A DNA stretch of 39,364 bases from a virus: the IMG/VR virus record IMGVR_UViG_3300009103_000070, positions 1 through 39,364 of that record. The stretch is one strand, 5' to 3'. Every line of letters starts with the position of its first letter. The first letter of the stretch is position 1. Made by a program: the position numbers and the translations under genes. Shown here one piece after another: positions 30,687 to 37,840 of this stretch. The notes below the pieces were generated by a model that saw only the letters and a program-made list of their open reading frames with translations, searched no databases and was not told the DNA's origin.

Positions 30687-30715
30687 TTGACTTTTCTCGT
30701 AAACTTTGTTATACT
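30687..30715 (+). promoter_or_regulatory. sigma70-type promoter for the accessory block
   Basis: TTGACT (30687-30692) and TATACT (30710-30715) with a 17-nt spacer. Unlike most others here, the -35 box does not overlap a stop codon; the upstream TAA ends at 30682. It leads into the TTG-start gene at 30733. Confidence 0.8.
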
Positions 30716-30732
30716 ATTAGAAAGAGGTAAAT

Positions 30733-31035
30733 TTGAGAGTAAATATAACTTATTCCGTTGATTTAGATGACGTACCGAGCGAGGTATCACGCATTCTAGA
30801 GGAATGTGAACAAAATTTTAGATCAATTCACGGGGAATTGAATCATACGATTGGGGGGGATCCTTTGACAATCGTTGAGAAACTAAGGGAAATAAGGATT
30901 AGTCTGGCAAAATTGGACCTAAAGCTGGTCGATTCAATGGATATTTTATCTGGATATGTCCGGGCCATCTCTGCGATACCAGAAACGGAGCAGGAGGACG
31001 CCGAGGAATGGGGGGAGAGTGAAGAGAAATCTTAA
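30733..31035 (+). CDS. small acidic helical protein
   Basis: A 100-residue protein starting with TTG after AGAGGTAAA. It begins MRVNITYSVDLDDVPSEVSRILEE and continues as Glu/Leu-rich helices, ending in an acidic tail. The start strand plus two helices is common in small phage accessory proteins. No family is recognised. It is the first gene after the promoter at 30687. Confidence 0.55.
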   Translation: MRVNITYSVDLDDVPSEVSRILEECEQNFRSIHGELNHTIGGDPLTIVEKLREIRISLAKLDLKLVDSMDILSGYVRAISAIPETEQEDAEEWGESEEKS

Positions 31036-31279
31036 ACAGGGTGATTACGTCCACGTCCCATCTGACGTTATGATGTTTTTATACGAGGAGCAAGTCCGCG
31101 AAGATCCATTCTATTGTTGGGGCGCGAACTTTAAAAAGACAGTGGTACTGGTGGCCCCACAAAAACTTATGTTTGTTAATAGTCCATATCCAGAATATTG
31201 CGAAGTGTTCTATGAGGGAAACCTCTGGACTGTTCAGTCATGTCATGTATACGAATCAGGAGAAGAGGTTGAATATTAA
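31019..31279 (+). CDS. small hypothetical protein
   Basis: An 86-residue protein. The GTG at 31019 is chosen as start because it lies in a GGGGGAG-rich region; an upstream ATG (30956) would lie deep in the previous gene. It contains LKQGDYVHVPSDVMMFLYEEQ and VVLVAPQKLMFVNSPYPEYCEVFYEGNLWTV, suggesting a small SH3-like beta barrel. No family is recognised. It overlaps both neighbours by 11-17 nt. Confidence 0.5.
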   Translation: MKRNLKQGDYVHVPSDVMMFLYEEQVREDPFYCWGANFKKTVVLVAPQKLMFVNSPYPEYCEVFYEGNLWTVQSCHVYESGEEVEY

Positions 31280-31562
31280 ACTTGTAGAAATTTATGGGAC
31301 GGACAATGAAACTGTGGTGAGGAATTATTCTTTAAGAACAATTTACATAAACCCAGACCATGTTGTTTGTATGAGGGAAGATGCGGTTACAAAGGGGTTA
31401 TTGTCAGAGGGGCGCCTACCACAAAATTTAGATGCTAGACAAAACTTTACCCGCATTACCATAAACAAAGGGACATATGGCCAGGAAATTGTTGTCGTCG
31501 GCGCTGTTGACGAAGTTTATGATAAGTTAAAAAATCAAAAATTAAAATTGTTGAGGAGTTGA
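31269..31562 (+). CDS. FlbD-like small beta protein
   Basis: A 97-residue protein with a TTG start preceded by AGGAGAAGAGG. MNIKLVEIYG, then TIYINPDHVVCMRE and ITINKGTYGQEIVVVGAVDEVYDKLK, give a pattern like FlbD-type proteins (an I-N-P-D-x-I-x-x block followed by a G-x-x-I/V-V-V-x-x-x-x-x-E/D-V-Y strand-helix). FlbD-like proteins are short and of obscure function in phages. The start is set by the ribosome site, not by an ATG. Confidence 0.5.
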   Translation: MNIKLVEIYGTDNETVVRNYSLRTIYINPDHVVCMREDAVTKGLLSEGRLPQNLDARQNFTRITINKGTYGQEIVVVGAVDEVYDKLKNQKLKLLRS

Positions 31563-31563
31563 T

Positions 31564-32004
31564 ATGGAGATTGTTTGTAAATTTAATGAAGTTGGAAACT
31601 TGGAACCAGCCATCTTGCCGGGTCCAGACGATAAAAAAAAGCTGGGCAGGTATGTCGGGGGAGCTTTCAACACGCCGGGTTTCGGGACAAAAAAGTGGGC
31701 AATCGCTGCCTATATTACTCCAGAGAAACCCTTACAAGATTATTTAAAAGAAGGATTAGCGGCCAAAGAGATAGTCGATGGGTGTCTAACTCACCTAAAT
31801 AAGCCTCCAACAAAGAGATCAAGGAAGCCGAAGTATGGCAACTTGGAAGTTAGATACTTTATTGTGATGGAAAACAAAATAAGTGTTTCATTATTTATAG
31901 ATGAAAAAAATAGTAAATATTTCTGGGGTAGGGGAAGCAATAAGCATAGCTTAAATAAAAGTTATTCCAAGAGGGGCCGTCCTCGGGGGCGTTCTAAAAA
32001 GTGA
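31564..32004 (+). CDS. hypothetical protein with basic C-terminus
   Basis: A 146-residue protein. ATG follows GAGG of the upstream gene end by a few nt. A KKWAIAAYITPEKPLQDYLKEGL segment and a strongly basic end (RGRPRGRSKK) are visible. The basic tail suggests nucleic-acid binding. No family is recognised. It overlaps the GTG of the next gene by 4 nt. Confidence 0.5.
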   Translation: MEIVCKFNEVGNLEPAILPGPDDKKKLGRYVGGAFNTPGFGTKKWAIAAYITPEKPLQDYLKEGLAAKEIVDGCLTHLNKPPTKRSRKPKYGNLEVRYFIVMENKISVSLFIDEKNSKYFWGRGSNKHSLNKSYSKRGRPRGRSKK

Positions 32005-32414
32005 TACAAGAACAAATTAGTTACGTCGAGGCTTTTCTCATCGACGAGTACGATGTATATGTGGATTTTGATGGGGGTGGGATGGATGAATTTTGGTTTG
32101 ACCCGGAAAATCCAGATGATGCGGGGGTTGTTTCCATAAATAGCTCCCACCCTCCTTTAACACAGTTAATCATTTTGTTGCATGAGGCCGGCCACATTAT
32201 ATTTCGCAGCAAGAATAATAAAATTCCAGAGTATGTTGATGCGCAGACTATAGACGGAAGAATGGAAGTTATGCGAGAAGAGATAATGGCTTGGTATGAG
32301 GGGCGTAATTTATCAGAGAAGCTCGGAATAGAAATAAAGAAAAATATGTGGGAAGAAAATTATTGCGATAGCCTTTTAAAATATATAAAGTGGGTTTTAA
32401 ATGAAGCAGATTAA
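32001..32414 (+). CDS. zinc metallopeptidase-like protein (HEXXH)
   Basis: A 137-residue protein with HEAGH at 61-65 in a hydrophobic helix (LIILLHEAGHIIFR). E94, in VMREEIMAWYEG, is a candidate third zinc ligand about 29 residues after the second His. This is the small gluzincin-type peptidase layout seen in IrrE-like and other phage-encoded peptidases. The substrate is unknown. GTG start overlaps the upstream gene by 4 nt and the end overlaps the cupin gene by 14 nt. Confidence 0.65.
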   Translation: MIQEQISYVEAFLIDEYDVYVDFDGGGMDEFWFDPENPDDAGVVSINSSHPPLTQLIILLHEAGHIIFRSKNNKIPEYVDAQTIDGRMEVMREEIMAWYEGRNLSEKLGIEIKKNMWEENYCDSLLKYIKWVLNEAD

Positions 32415-32739
32415 AATTGATAAGCCGTGGGGATACGAGATAATCTGGGCACAAACGGATGATTATGTTGGCAAGTTGCTACATATAACTTCGGGAAATA
32501 GATTGTCGCGACAATATCATAATCAGAAAGAAGAAACGATTTATGTTCTCAAGGGAACTTTATATAATTATGATAAAGATGAAAACGTAATTCGCCTCAC
32601 ACCGGGACAATCCTTTCATGTCAAGCCGGGGCAAATACATAGGTTCGCAGCGATGGAAAGCAATGTGGAGGTTATTGAGGTGAGTACCAATCATCTGGAT
32701 GATGTTGTCCGACTCGAAGATGACTACCGGAGGGAGTAG
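32401..32739 (+). CDS. cupin-domain protein, mannose-6-phosphate isomerase type
   Basis: A 112-residue cupin. KPWGYEIIW opens the fold; RQYHNQKEETIYVLKG (H40, E45) and PGQIHRF (H80) supply metal-binding residues as in cupin motifs 1 and 2. The C-terminal STNHLDDVVRLEDDY is typical of the ManC-type C-terminal cupin involved in sugar-nucleotide metabolism. Alone, it may bind a sugar phosphate or metabolite; a mannose-6-phosphate isomerase activity is possible but not shown. Confidence 0.75.
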   Translation: MKQIKIDKPWGYEIIWAQTDDYVGKLLHITSGNRLSRQYHNQKEETIYVLKGTLYNYDKDENVIRLTPGQSFHVKPGQIHRFAAMESNVEVIEVSTNHLDDVVRLEDDYRRE

Positions 32740-33086
32740 TGACTCTCAAACTATATTTTGCATGTACACTTATTTTATGTGGCCACGTCGTCGCGTGGTA
32801 TGCCACCTATTCTCAATTTATTTGGGAGTGGTGCGAGGAAAATATTATTTATATTCCCCTGATCTTTGCTCTCCCGACTAGCTACTTGTTTATATTTGGG
32901 ATGAAATACGCAGTCGAAGAGATGGGCGAGGCGTGGGGTCCGAGGCTACTTGGCTTTGGGCTTTCCTATTTGGTATTTCCATTTTTGACTTACTGGTATT
33001 TTAATGAAAGTATCTTCGAACCAAAGACTTTAGTGTGTGTGCTTTTATCTTTTATTATCATAGCAATTCAGGTATTTTGGAAATAA
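32739..33086 (+). CDS. small integral membrane protein
   Basis: A 115-residue protein with about four membrane segments: LYFACTLILCGHVVAWYA, YIPLIFALPTSYLFIFGM, LLGFGLSYLVFPFLTYWYF and LVCVLLSFIIIAIQVF. Start GTG overlaps the cupin TAG (TAGTG). Membrane proteins with this WYA...FIWEW pattern are frequent in marine myoviruses. The function is unknown; it could alter host envelope or act in superinfection control. Confidence 0.6.
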   Translation: MTLKLYFACTLILCGHVVAWYATYSQFIWEWCEENIIYIPLIFALPTSYLFIFGMKYAVEEMGEAWGPRLLGFGLSYLVFPFLTYWYFNESIFEPKTLVCVLLSFIIIAIQVFWK

Positions 33087-33113
33087 AATAAACTATTTAT
33101 TGTGAGGAATAAA

Positions 33114-33479
33114 ATGCCCTTCACAGAATTAGATCAAATCATCGAAGAGAAATTAGAAAAGCTCCACGAAGAAAAATATAAATTAAGAACTTTCCAGGTA
33201 GAATTGCTTTTAAAAATACAGGCGGAATATGGAGTGGAGGAGACTCTGCAAGACATACGTTCCATCGGGGGGGTTACTGTTGTGACTGCCCTTGATTCAT
33301 CATATCGGGAAGTATCAACATCCTATTCTAGTCGCGTGAAGATCAAATTTCATCCTCATTCTGATTCGGTCACACCCAAAACCTTTGTTAAAGATCATCT
33401 CCTCCCGATTATCCGGGGTTCGGAGATCCCAGGCTGTAAAGTGATTCGAGTCGTTCGACATCCATCACGAGTTCAGTAG
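33114..33479 (+). CDS. hypothetical protein
   Basis: A 121-residue protein. The ATG at 33114 has GAGGAAT at good spacing; a GTG upstream (33102) lies over that site. An N-terminal helix precedes a block with SIGGVTVVTALDS, VKIKFHPHSDSV and IIRGSEIPGCKVIRVVRHPSR. Similar proteins occur in marine T4-like phages as I recall, without known function. The upstream gap has AACTATTTAT (33091), shared with the gap before 24620. Confidence 0.5.
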   Translation: MPFTELDQIIEEKLEKLHEEKYKLRTFQVELLLKIQAEYGVEETLQDIRSIGGVTVVTALDSSYREVSTSYSSRVKIKFHPHSDSVTPKTFVKDHLLPIIRGSEIPGCKVIRVVRHPSRVQ

Positions 33480-33895
33480 TGTCCATAAATATAAAAATTT
33501 CATCATTTCGTAAATTAAGAGATACAAATAAAATAGTTAAGGTTATTGTTATGAATAAGCGCGGGGAAGTTTTGCTACTGCTGAGAAAGGAAGATCAAAG
33601 ATACCCTAAAAAGTGGGACTTACCGGGTGGGCATTTGGTGGAAGGAGAGGAGTGGGAGGATGGTGCAGCGAGGGAAACAAAAGAGGAAACGAATTTGAAT
33701 ATTTTATCTCTAGAATTTTTATATGATGATGGCAAGAAAAGATATTTTAAAACGACCCATTGGGAGGGAGAACTTTTCGAAAAAGATGAACTGCCAGAGC
33801 ACGATGACTATCGGTGGTCAAACTTTGAAGAAATAAAAAAATTAAATAATATTGGAGAAATTTATCTTGATGCTATTCGGAAGGCGATCGGATGA
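33479..33895 (+). CDS. Nudix hydrolase
   Basis: A 138-residue Nudix enzyme that would cleave a nucleoside diphosphate linked to another moiety. The Nudix box starts at G51: GHLVEGEEWEDGAARETKEE. It fits G-x5-E-x7-R-E-U-x-E-E (G51, E57, R65, E66, E69, E70); the usual following Gly is replaced by N72. Substrate cannot be read from the sequence; candidates are damaged nucleotides or dinucleoside polyphosphates. GTG start overlaps the previous TAG (TAGTG), and ATGA overlaps the lipoprotein gene. Confidence 0.9.
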   Translation: MSINIKISSFRKLRDTNKIVKVIVMNKRGEVLLLLRKEDQRYPKKWDLPGGHLVEGEEWEDGAARETKEETNLNILSLEFLYDDGKKRYFKTTHWEGELFEKDELPEHDDYRWSNFEEIKKLNNIGEIYLDAIRKAIG

Positions 33896-34047
33896 ATAGG
33901 ATAATGTTCCTTTTACTATTTCTTTGTAGTTGTCCAAAGAAGACGGAAACTGCCACTCCCAAGGCTAGGGAAGAGATTTTAACAGAAGAGGAAATAGAAG
34001 AACTACCAGAATACGGTAAAAAGCAAGATAATCCTTCGAAAAAATAG
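33892..34047 (+). CDS. small lipoprotein
   Basis: A 51-residue open frame overlapping the Nudix stop by ATGA. Its N-terminus MNRIMFLLLFLCSC ends in a lipobox-like LCSC (C14) followed by KKTETATP and a Glu-rich tail. It would be lipidated and exposed to the periplasm or outer membrane. The size and lipobox are like Rz1-type outer spanins, but no inner-membrane spanin partner overlaps it and Pro content is low. It is the first of three consecutive lipoprotein-like genes. Confidence 0.55.
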   Translation: MNRIMFLLLFLCSCPKKTETATPKAREEILTEEEIEELPEYGKKQDNPSKK

Positions 34048-34083
34048 TTCCCCTTTTAATATTTTCACTGATACTTACTTATA

Positions 34084-34102
34084 GAGGCACGGCCTCATGA
34101 GG
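34084..34102 (+). repeat. overlapping small palindromes before the protease gene
   Basis: GAGGC-ACG-GCCTC (34084-34096) and the palindrome CCTCATGAGG (34093-34102) overlap. The GAGG at 34099-34102 is the likely ribosome site for the gene at 34113, so folding could modulate its translation. This is a short structure and its effect is inference. The remaining bases between the two genes (34048-34112) hold no other feature I can support. Confidence 0.5.
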
Positions 34103-34112
34103 AACTAAATCA

Positions 34113-34934
34113 ATGAATAAAATAAGGAAGGTGATTAACGGTTTAATTGTAGTATTATTTTTTGGAGTAATTTTAACAAATTTAAGTTGCTCCTCGCAAG
34201 AGGGATTTCTTTGGACAGCTGGAGGCGATTCACTCCCGCCCTCCCTCCAAGAAGTGAGGGACAATCAAGAATGTTGCTTTATGGAGTATGGAGTAAAGGA
34301 CAGTATTGAGGGACACTCCCAGCGTGTTTCCCGCGAATCTGCTGTAAAAATACATGTTCAGGCTCCCGGCGGTAGATATCGGGGGACGGGCACTTATTTT
34401 AAATATAGGGGGCACCACATAGTTGTGACTGCGGCCCACTTATGGGCCGAAGGGCCACCGACTGTTTTAACGAGTGAGGCGCTGATAACCTCTCCTCTTG
34501 AAAAAGTAGTTGGAAAATTGGTCTACTGGGATCCATATGTGGATATAGCCATATTGGTAACTCCGGAATTGGGGAGTAGAACCCCGGCCAAGTTTGTCAG
34601 GGATCCAGAATATTCAGTCGGCGAAACGGTAGTTTACTCTGGTTTTCCGGGTAGAAACTCTCTTTTAACTTTTGAGGGCGAAATCGCCGGAGACGGATAT
34701 GGCACTGATCTGGCTATGCACTCGCTCGCTTGGGGCGGCTCGTCTGGATCTGGAGTATTTGATACGAGGGGGAGGTTTGTTGGAGTTGTTAGTTCAATTA
34801 TGGTTGGTAGGGGCTTCTTTGGACCCACCCTTGTTGGTTCGATTGTATACGTTGCGCCTGCGAATTTAATTGATATGCAGTATGTTCGGCAAAACATACG
34901 AACTCTGGAGAAAAGAAAAAATGATGGATTTTAA
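34113..34934 (+). CDS. exported trypsin-like serine protease, lipoprotein-like
   Basis: A 273-residue protein. The N-terminal hydrophobic segment GLIVVLFFGVILTNLSC ends in a lipobox-like LSC (C26), although the residue at -3 is Asn. The protease triad is H109 (VVTAAHLW), D144 (YWDPYVDIAIL) and S211 (GGSSGSGVF), as in the trypsin/HtrA fold. The VVSSIMVGRGFF region after Ser may form the substrate pocket. An exported protease in a phage could cut envelope proteins or block superinfection. It forms a trio with the small lipoprotein before it and the vWA lipoprotein after it, with overlap to the latter. Confidence 0.8.
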   Translation: MNKIRKVINGLIVVLFFGVILTNLSCSSQEGFLWTAGGDSLPPSLQEVRDNQECCFMEYGVKDSIEGHSQRVSRESAVKIHVQAPGGRYRGTGTYFKYRGHHIVVTAAHLWAEGPPTVLTSEALITSPLEKVVGKLVYWDPYVDIAILVTPELGSRTPAKFVRDPEYSVGETVVYSGFPGRNSLLTFEGEIAGDGYGTDLAMHSLAWGGSSGSGVFDTRGRFVGVVSSIMVGRGFFGPTLVGSIVYVAPANLIDMQYVRQNIRTLEKRKNDGF

Positions 34935-35883
34935 AAAATATATAATTTTATTCTTTTGTTTCCTCGCGGCTTGCGATAATAATTTTGATTATGTAATTCA
35001 CACAGATGGAACACCCCCAGAGAAGGAAACAATCTATGTAACAGTTGAGCCAGACGTTGATGTGTGGGTTGATTCTTTTATTCAGGTAGGTGCATATGAA
35101 GATATAGATATTTTGTGGGTGATCGATGGATCGTGTTCTATGGTCGCTCATGAACCAGCTTTGATGGATGGTATTGATCATATGATAAATAATTTGCCCC
35201 CAGATGTTAATTGGAGGTTGAAGATGATAACCGCTGGTGATGGTAGTAGAATAGCTCAATCAACTACTTTCCCTCTCACGCGAGGGGATACTGTTTCCGA
35301 CGCAATCGATATGTATAATCAACTCCCATATGACGGTTCGGAGGCTGGCTTCTCGGCTGTGCAAAATTATATGATGTTTGATACCTATGCTAAAACCTGG
35401 ATGCGTCCGACAGCAGCACTCTTGGTTGTTTTTGTCACAGATGAAAAAGAGCAAAGCACCTTGACAAGTACAGAATTTATAAATTGGTACGGCCTACAAC
35501 GCCCGTCTGTATATCTGGCATTTATCGGACATGTTTATCCCTCGGACTCTATTTGTTCTTACATTCCAAACTCTACGATGGTGGGGGTAAAATATATGGA
35601 TGCAGTAAACTTTTTCGCAGGAAACATAATTGATATTTGTGAAGAAGATTGGTCATCCGGCGTGGACGAGGCAACCCAAAATATTAAACCCTATGAGGAA
35701 TATGAGTTACAACATATACCTTATGAGGATACGATAGTTGTATTTGAGGACGGTCTGCCGATGGAAAAAAGTTTGTGGAGCTATGATTCGACAACAAATA
35801 TAATATATTTTAATGTTATTCCACTTGAAGGTGCCTTAGTTGAGATGGCATATTCTATAAAATATTATAGAATAACCCCTTGA
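34921..35883 (+). CDS. lipoprotein with von Willebrand factor A domain
   Basis: A 320-residue protein. MMDFKKYIILFFCFLAAC ends in a lipobox LAAC (C18); D19-N20 after the Cys are the enterobacterial inner-membrane retention signal. A vWA domain begins IDILWVIDGSCSM with the MIDAS D69-x-S71-x-S73. The later FVTDEKEQST segment supports the fold. The C-terminal GLPMEKSLWSYDSTTNIIYFN part looks like an extracellular beta domain. Similar vWA lipoproteins are abundant in predatory and delta-type bacteria, as I recall, so the gene may be host-derived. The start at 34921 is set by GGAG upstream. It ends in the -35 box of the next promoter. Confidence 0.75.
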   Translation: MMDFKKYIILFFCFLAACDNNFDYVIHTDGTPPEKETIYVTVEPDVDVWVDSFIQVGAYEDIDILWVIDGSCSMVAHEPALMDGIDHMINNLPPDVNWRLKMITAGDGSRIAQSTTFPLTRGDTVSDAIDMYNQLPYDGSEAGFSAVQNYMMFDTYAKTWMRPTAALLVVFVTDEKEQSTLTSTEFINWYGLQRPSVYLAFIGHVYPSDSICSYIPNSTMVGVKYMDAVNFFAGNIIDICEEDWSSGVDEATQNIKPYEEYELQHIPYEDTIVVFEDGLPMEKSLWSYDSTTNIIYFNVIPLEGALVEMAYSIKYYRITP

Positions 35884-35908
35884 CATATTAGTTTTATTAA
35901 GTTATAAT
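35880..35908 (+). promoter_or_regulatory. sigma70-type promoter after the lipoprotein block
   Basis: TTGACA (35880-35885) and TATAAT (35903-35908) with a 17-nt spacer. The TGA of the vWA gene (35881-35883) is inside the -35 box. A GAGGTG ribosome site precedes the ATG at 35941. Confidence 0.88.
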
Positions 35909-35940
35909 ATAAAAGAAACTAATTATAGTTGAGGTGAAAA

Positions 35941-36228
35941 ATGTTAAGAAAAGTGTTAAATTTTGTTTTTGGAATTTTTTATTATGTTCCATCGAGCGCT
36001 GTCACAGAATTAAAAAATAAAAATGAAGATTTGCTGCGCGCCGTTAAACTGCTGGAAGAAGAGGTTCTCGCACTGAAAGATGAAAATTCTTCTGTTTGGG
36101 AAATGATTGATGAAATGAACGGCTCTTCAAAAATAAAGGGAGAAAATGTTCGGGAGCTACTGGATGACTTGAAAGATGCCCTGACTGACGAAATGTTGAA
36201 AGACTTTAAGGCAGTCGGCGAAGCATAG
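35941..36228 (+). CDS. membrane-anchored coiled-coil protein
   Basis: A 95-residue protein. N-terminal hydrophobic segment VLNFVFGIFYYVPSS is followed by a long Leu/Glu heptad coiled coil (ELKNKNEDLLRAVKLLEEEVLALKDE). This anchor-plus-coil layout resembles inner-membrane spanins, but there is no nested lipoprotein and no further support. It is the first gene after a consensus promoter. Confidence 0.5.
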   Translation: MLRKVLNFVFGIFYYVPSSAVTELKNKNEDLLRAVKLLEEEVLALKDENSSVWEMIDEMNGSSKIKGENVRELLDDLKDALTDEMLKDFKAVGEA

Positions 36229-36243
36229 CATAAAGGAAAATCA

Positions 36244-36570
36244 ATGGAAGAACAACCACAGGATAGCGAGGCTAACGATTTAAAGCCAAAGCCACCAGCG
36301 AAATTGGCGCCCAGAGGTATAAGGACTTTTACCGTATGCCGCCAGCACGACGAAACTGGTGTCTCTGGTGAGGGAGTAATTATCGAGGGGGTTGTTTTGG
36401 GCACCGGCCAATGTATTGTGCATTGGTTGTACCCAACCCCACGAGGAGGCATAGCTATTTTTGATTCTATGTCGGATTTTATAAAGGTTCACATTGAGCC
36501 GCACCCGGCAAACAAGACGATCATCACCTACCAGGATGGAGAGCAAGAACACTATGGAGATGGAAAATGA
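36244..36570 (+). CDS. conserved phage protein of unknown function
   Basis: A 108-residue protein. A segment VCRQHDETGVSGEGVIIEGVVLGTG leads to IVHWLYPTPRG, then SDFIKVHIEPHPANKTIITYQDG. The (D)xSGVSG-x-G-V-x-x-G-V pattern with a W and an I-H...H motif is a small domain widespread in actinophage and other phage genomes; no function is known. AAAGGA precedes the ATG. It overlaps the NTase-fold gene by 4 nt. Confidence 0.6.
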   Translation: MEEQPQDSEANDLKPKPPAKLAPRGIRTFTVCRQHDETGVSGEGVIIEGVVLGTGQCIVHWLYPTPRGGIAIFDSMSDFIKVHIEPHPANKTIITYQDGEQEHYGDGK

Positions 36571-37484
36571 TGTTAGAAGAATGGGAAGAATACCGGAGTA
36601 TTTTAAAAGAAATGAAAACTACGCAACAAGTCCAGAGTGCGTATAAAAAGCAGGGCGATCAAGCATTAGCCCAGCTTGATAAGGGTGGCAATAAAAACAC
36701 TGCTCCATATATACGCCCACGTCCACCGAGGGGCAAGTCAGGTCTTGGGCCGATGGAAGAAGAAGTCGGTCTTGTCCCCGATATTAAAGAGGATTTAAAC
36801 AGAGATATCTGGGATAAAGATAATAAAATTAAACCAAAGATTGCTGTTAAACTTTCTAGAATCGCCAAAGATTTTTATAAAAAATTAGAATTACCGGCGA
36901 AAATCTTAAATATTACTTTGACGGGATCTATGGCAAACTATAATTGGACCGACAAATCAGATTTAGATTTACATATTGTGATAGATTATTCTGCGGTCGA
37001 TGAAAGTGTGGAGCTTGTGGAAAAGTATTTATCCGAAGCAAAAACAAATTGGAACCGCAATCATGAGATAATGATTGAAGGACACGAGGTGGAAATCTAT
37101 GTCCAGAACATTAACGAGCCTCACCACTCAACTGGGGTATATTCTATTATGAATAACAACTGGCTAATTATTCCCGAGCCAGCTGAGTTCGAGGTGAGCG
37201 AAGATGCCGTTGAACAAAAATATAAATCAATCCAGCGAACAATAGAGATGATTGAGAAGTTGCAAAAAGACAAAAAGTATGAAGAAGTCTATGGAGATTC
37301 GGATAGGTTGAGGACAAAAATTGGAAATTATAGACAATCAGGTTTAGAAACTGGCGGTGAATTTTCAGTTGAGAATCTAGTTTTCAAGGCGTTGAGAAAC
37401 GGCGGAGAGCTTGAGAAATTGTCTGACCTTAAACGTGAGTCGTATGATAATATGATGTCGATCCGGGAGCATATGGGGGATTAG
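36567..37484 (+). CDS. nucleotidyltransferase-fold protein
   Basis: A 305-residue protein with a polymerase-beta-like nucleotidyltransferase core: LTGSMANYNWTDKSDLDLHI with G120-S121 and D132/D134, and E176 in HEVEIYVQ as a possible third carboxylate. Such MNT-fold enzymes attach a nucleotide to a substrate such as a tRNA, drug or protein. The N-terminal 90 residues are charged and Pro-rich (PYIRPRPPRGKSG); the C-terminus is helical. The family is common in marine myoviruses but its substrate is unknown. ATG overlaps the upstream TGA. Confidence 0.65.
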   Translation: MMLEEWEEYRSILKEMKTTQQVQSAYKKQGDQALAQLDKGGNKNTAPYIRPRPPRGKSGLGPMEEEVGLVPDIKEDLNRDIWDKDNKIKPKIAVKLSRIAKDFYKKLELPAKILNITLTGSMANYNWTDKSDLDLHIVIDYSAVDESVELVEKYLSEAKTNWNRNHEIMIEGHEVEIYVQNINEPHHSTGVYSIMNNNWLIIPEPAEFEVSEDAVEQKYKSIQRTIEMIEKLQKDKKYEEVYGDSDRLRTKIGNYRQSGLETGGEFSVENLVFKALRNGGELEKLSDLKRESYDNMMSIREHMGD

Positions 37485-37490
37485 GGTGCT

Positions 37491-37763
37491 GTGAAGTCGC
37501 AAACTTACAATGTTGGGGATATTGTGAGGTGGAAATCAGCTAGTGAAAAAGTTGACTATTGTTATGGCATTGTCATAGAATCAGAAAAATTGATAGAGGG
37601 CGGAGAATATATTTTTTCTCAGGAGGTGATAGAGGATCCCTATGATAACTTAAAACTCTATACTCCCGTTATATCAATAAAAATATATTCCTTCTGGCAC
37701 CGTCGAGCTATAGAGCTTTATAAGAACCCAGAGGATATACCCTTATTTTTGGAAAAAGTATAA
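37491..37763 (+). CDS. small SH3-like hypothetical protein
   Basis: A 90-residue protein starting GTG, with NVGDIVRWKSASEKVDYCYGIVIESEKLI at the start, suggesting a small beta barrel, and a C-terminal IYSFWHRRAIELYKN helix. No family is recognised. An AT-rich run (TTTTTTTAAAAAAA) follows the stop and could act as a weak terminator. No enzyme motif. Confidence 0.5.
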   Translation: MKSQTYNVGDIVRWKSASEKVDYCYGIVIESEKLIEGGEYIFSQEVIEDPYDNLKLYTPVISIKIYSFWHRRAIELYKNPEDIPLFLEKV

Positions 37764-37780
37764 TTTTTTTAAAAAAAGAC

Positions 37781-37809
37781 TGGACAAACTGCTTCATTTG
37801 TGTTATATT
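37781..37809 (+). promoter_or_regulatory. sigma70-type promoter
   Basis: TGGACA (37781-37786) and TATATT (37804-37809) with a 17-nt spacer, in the gap after the preceding stop. TTTGGAG supplies the ribosome site for the ATG at 37841. Confidence 0.75.
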
Positions 37810-37840
37810 ATTAACATAGAATTTATCTTTTGGAGTTTTT

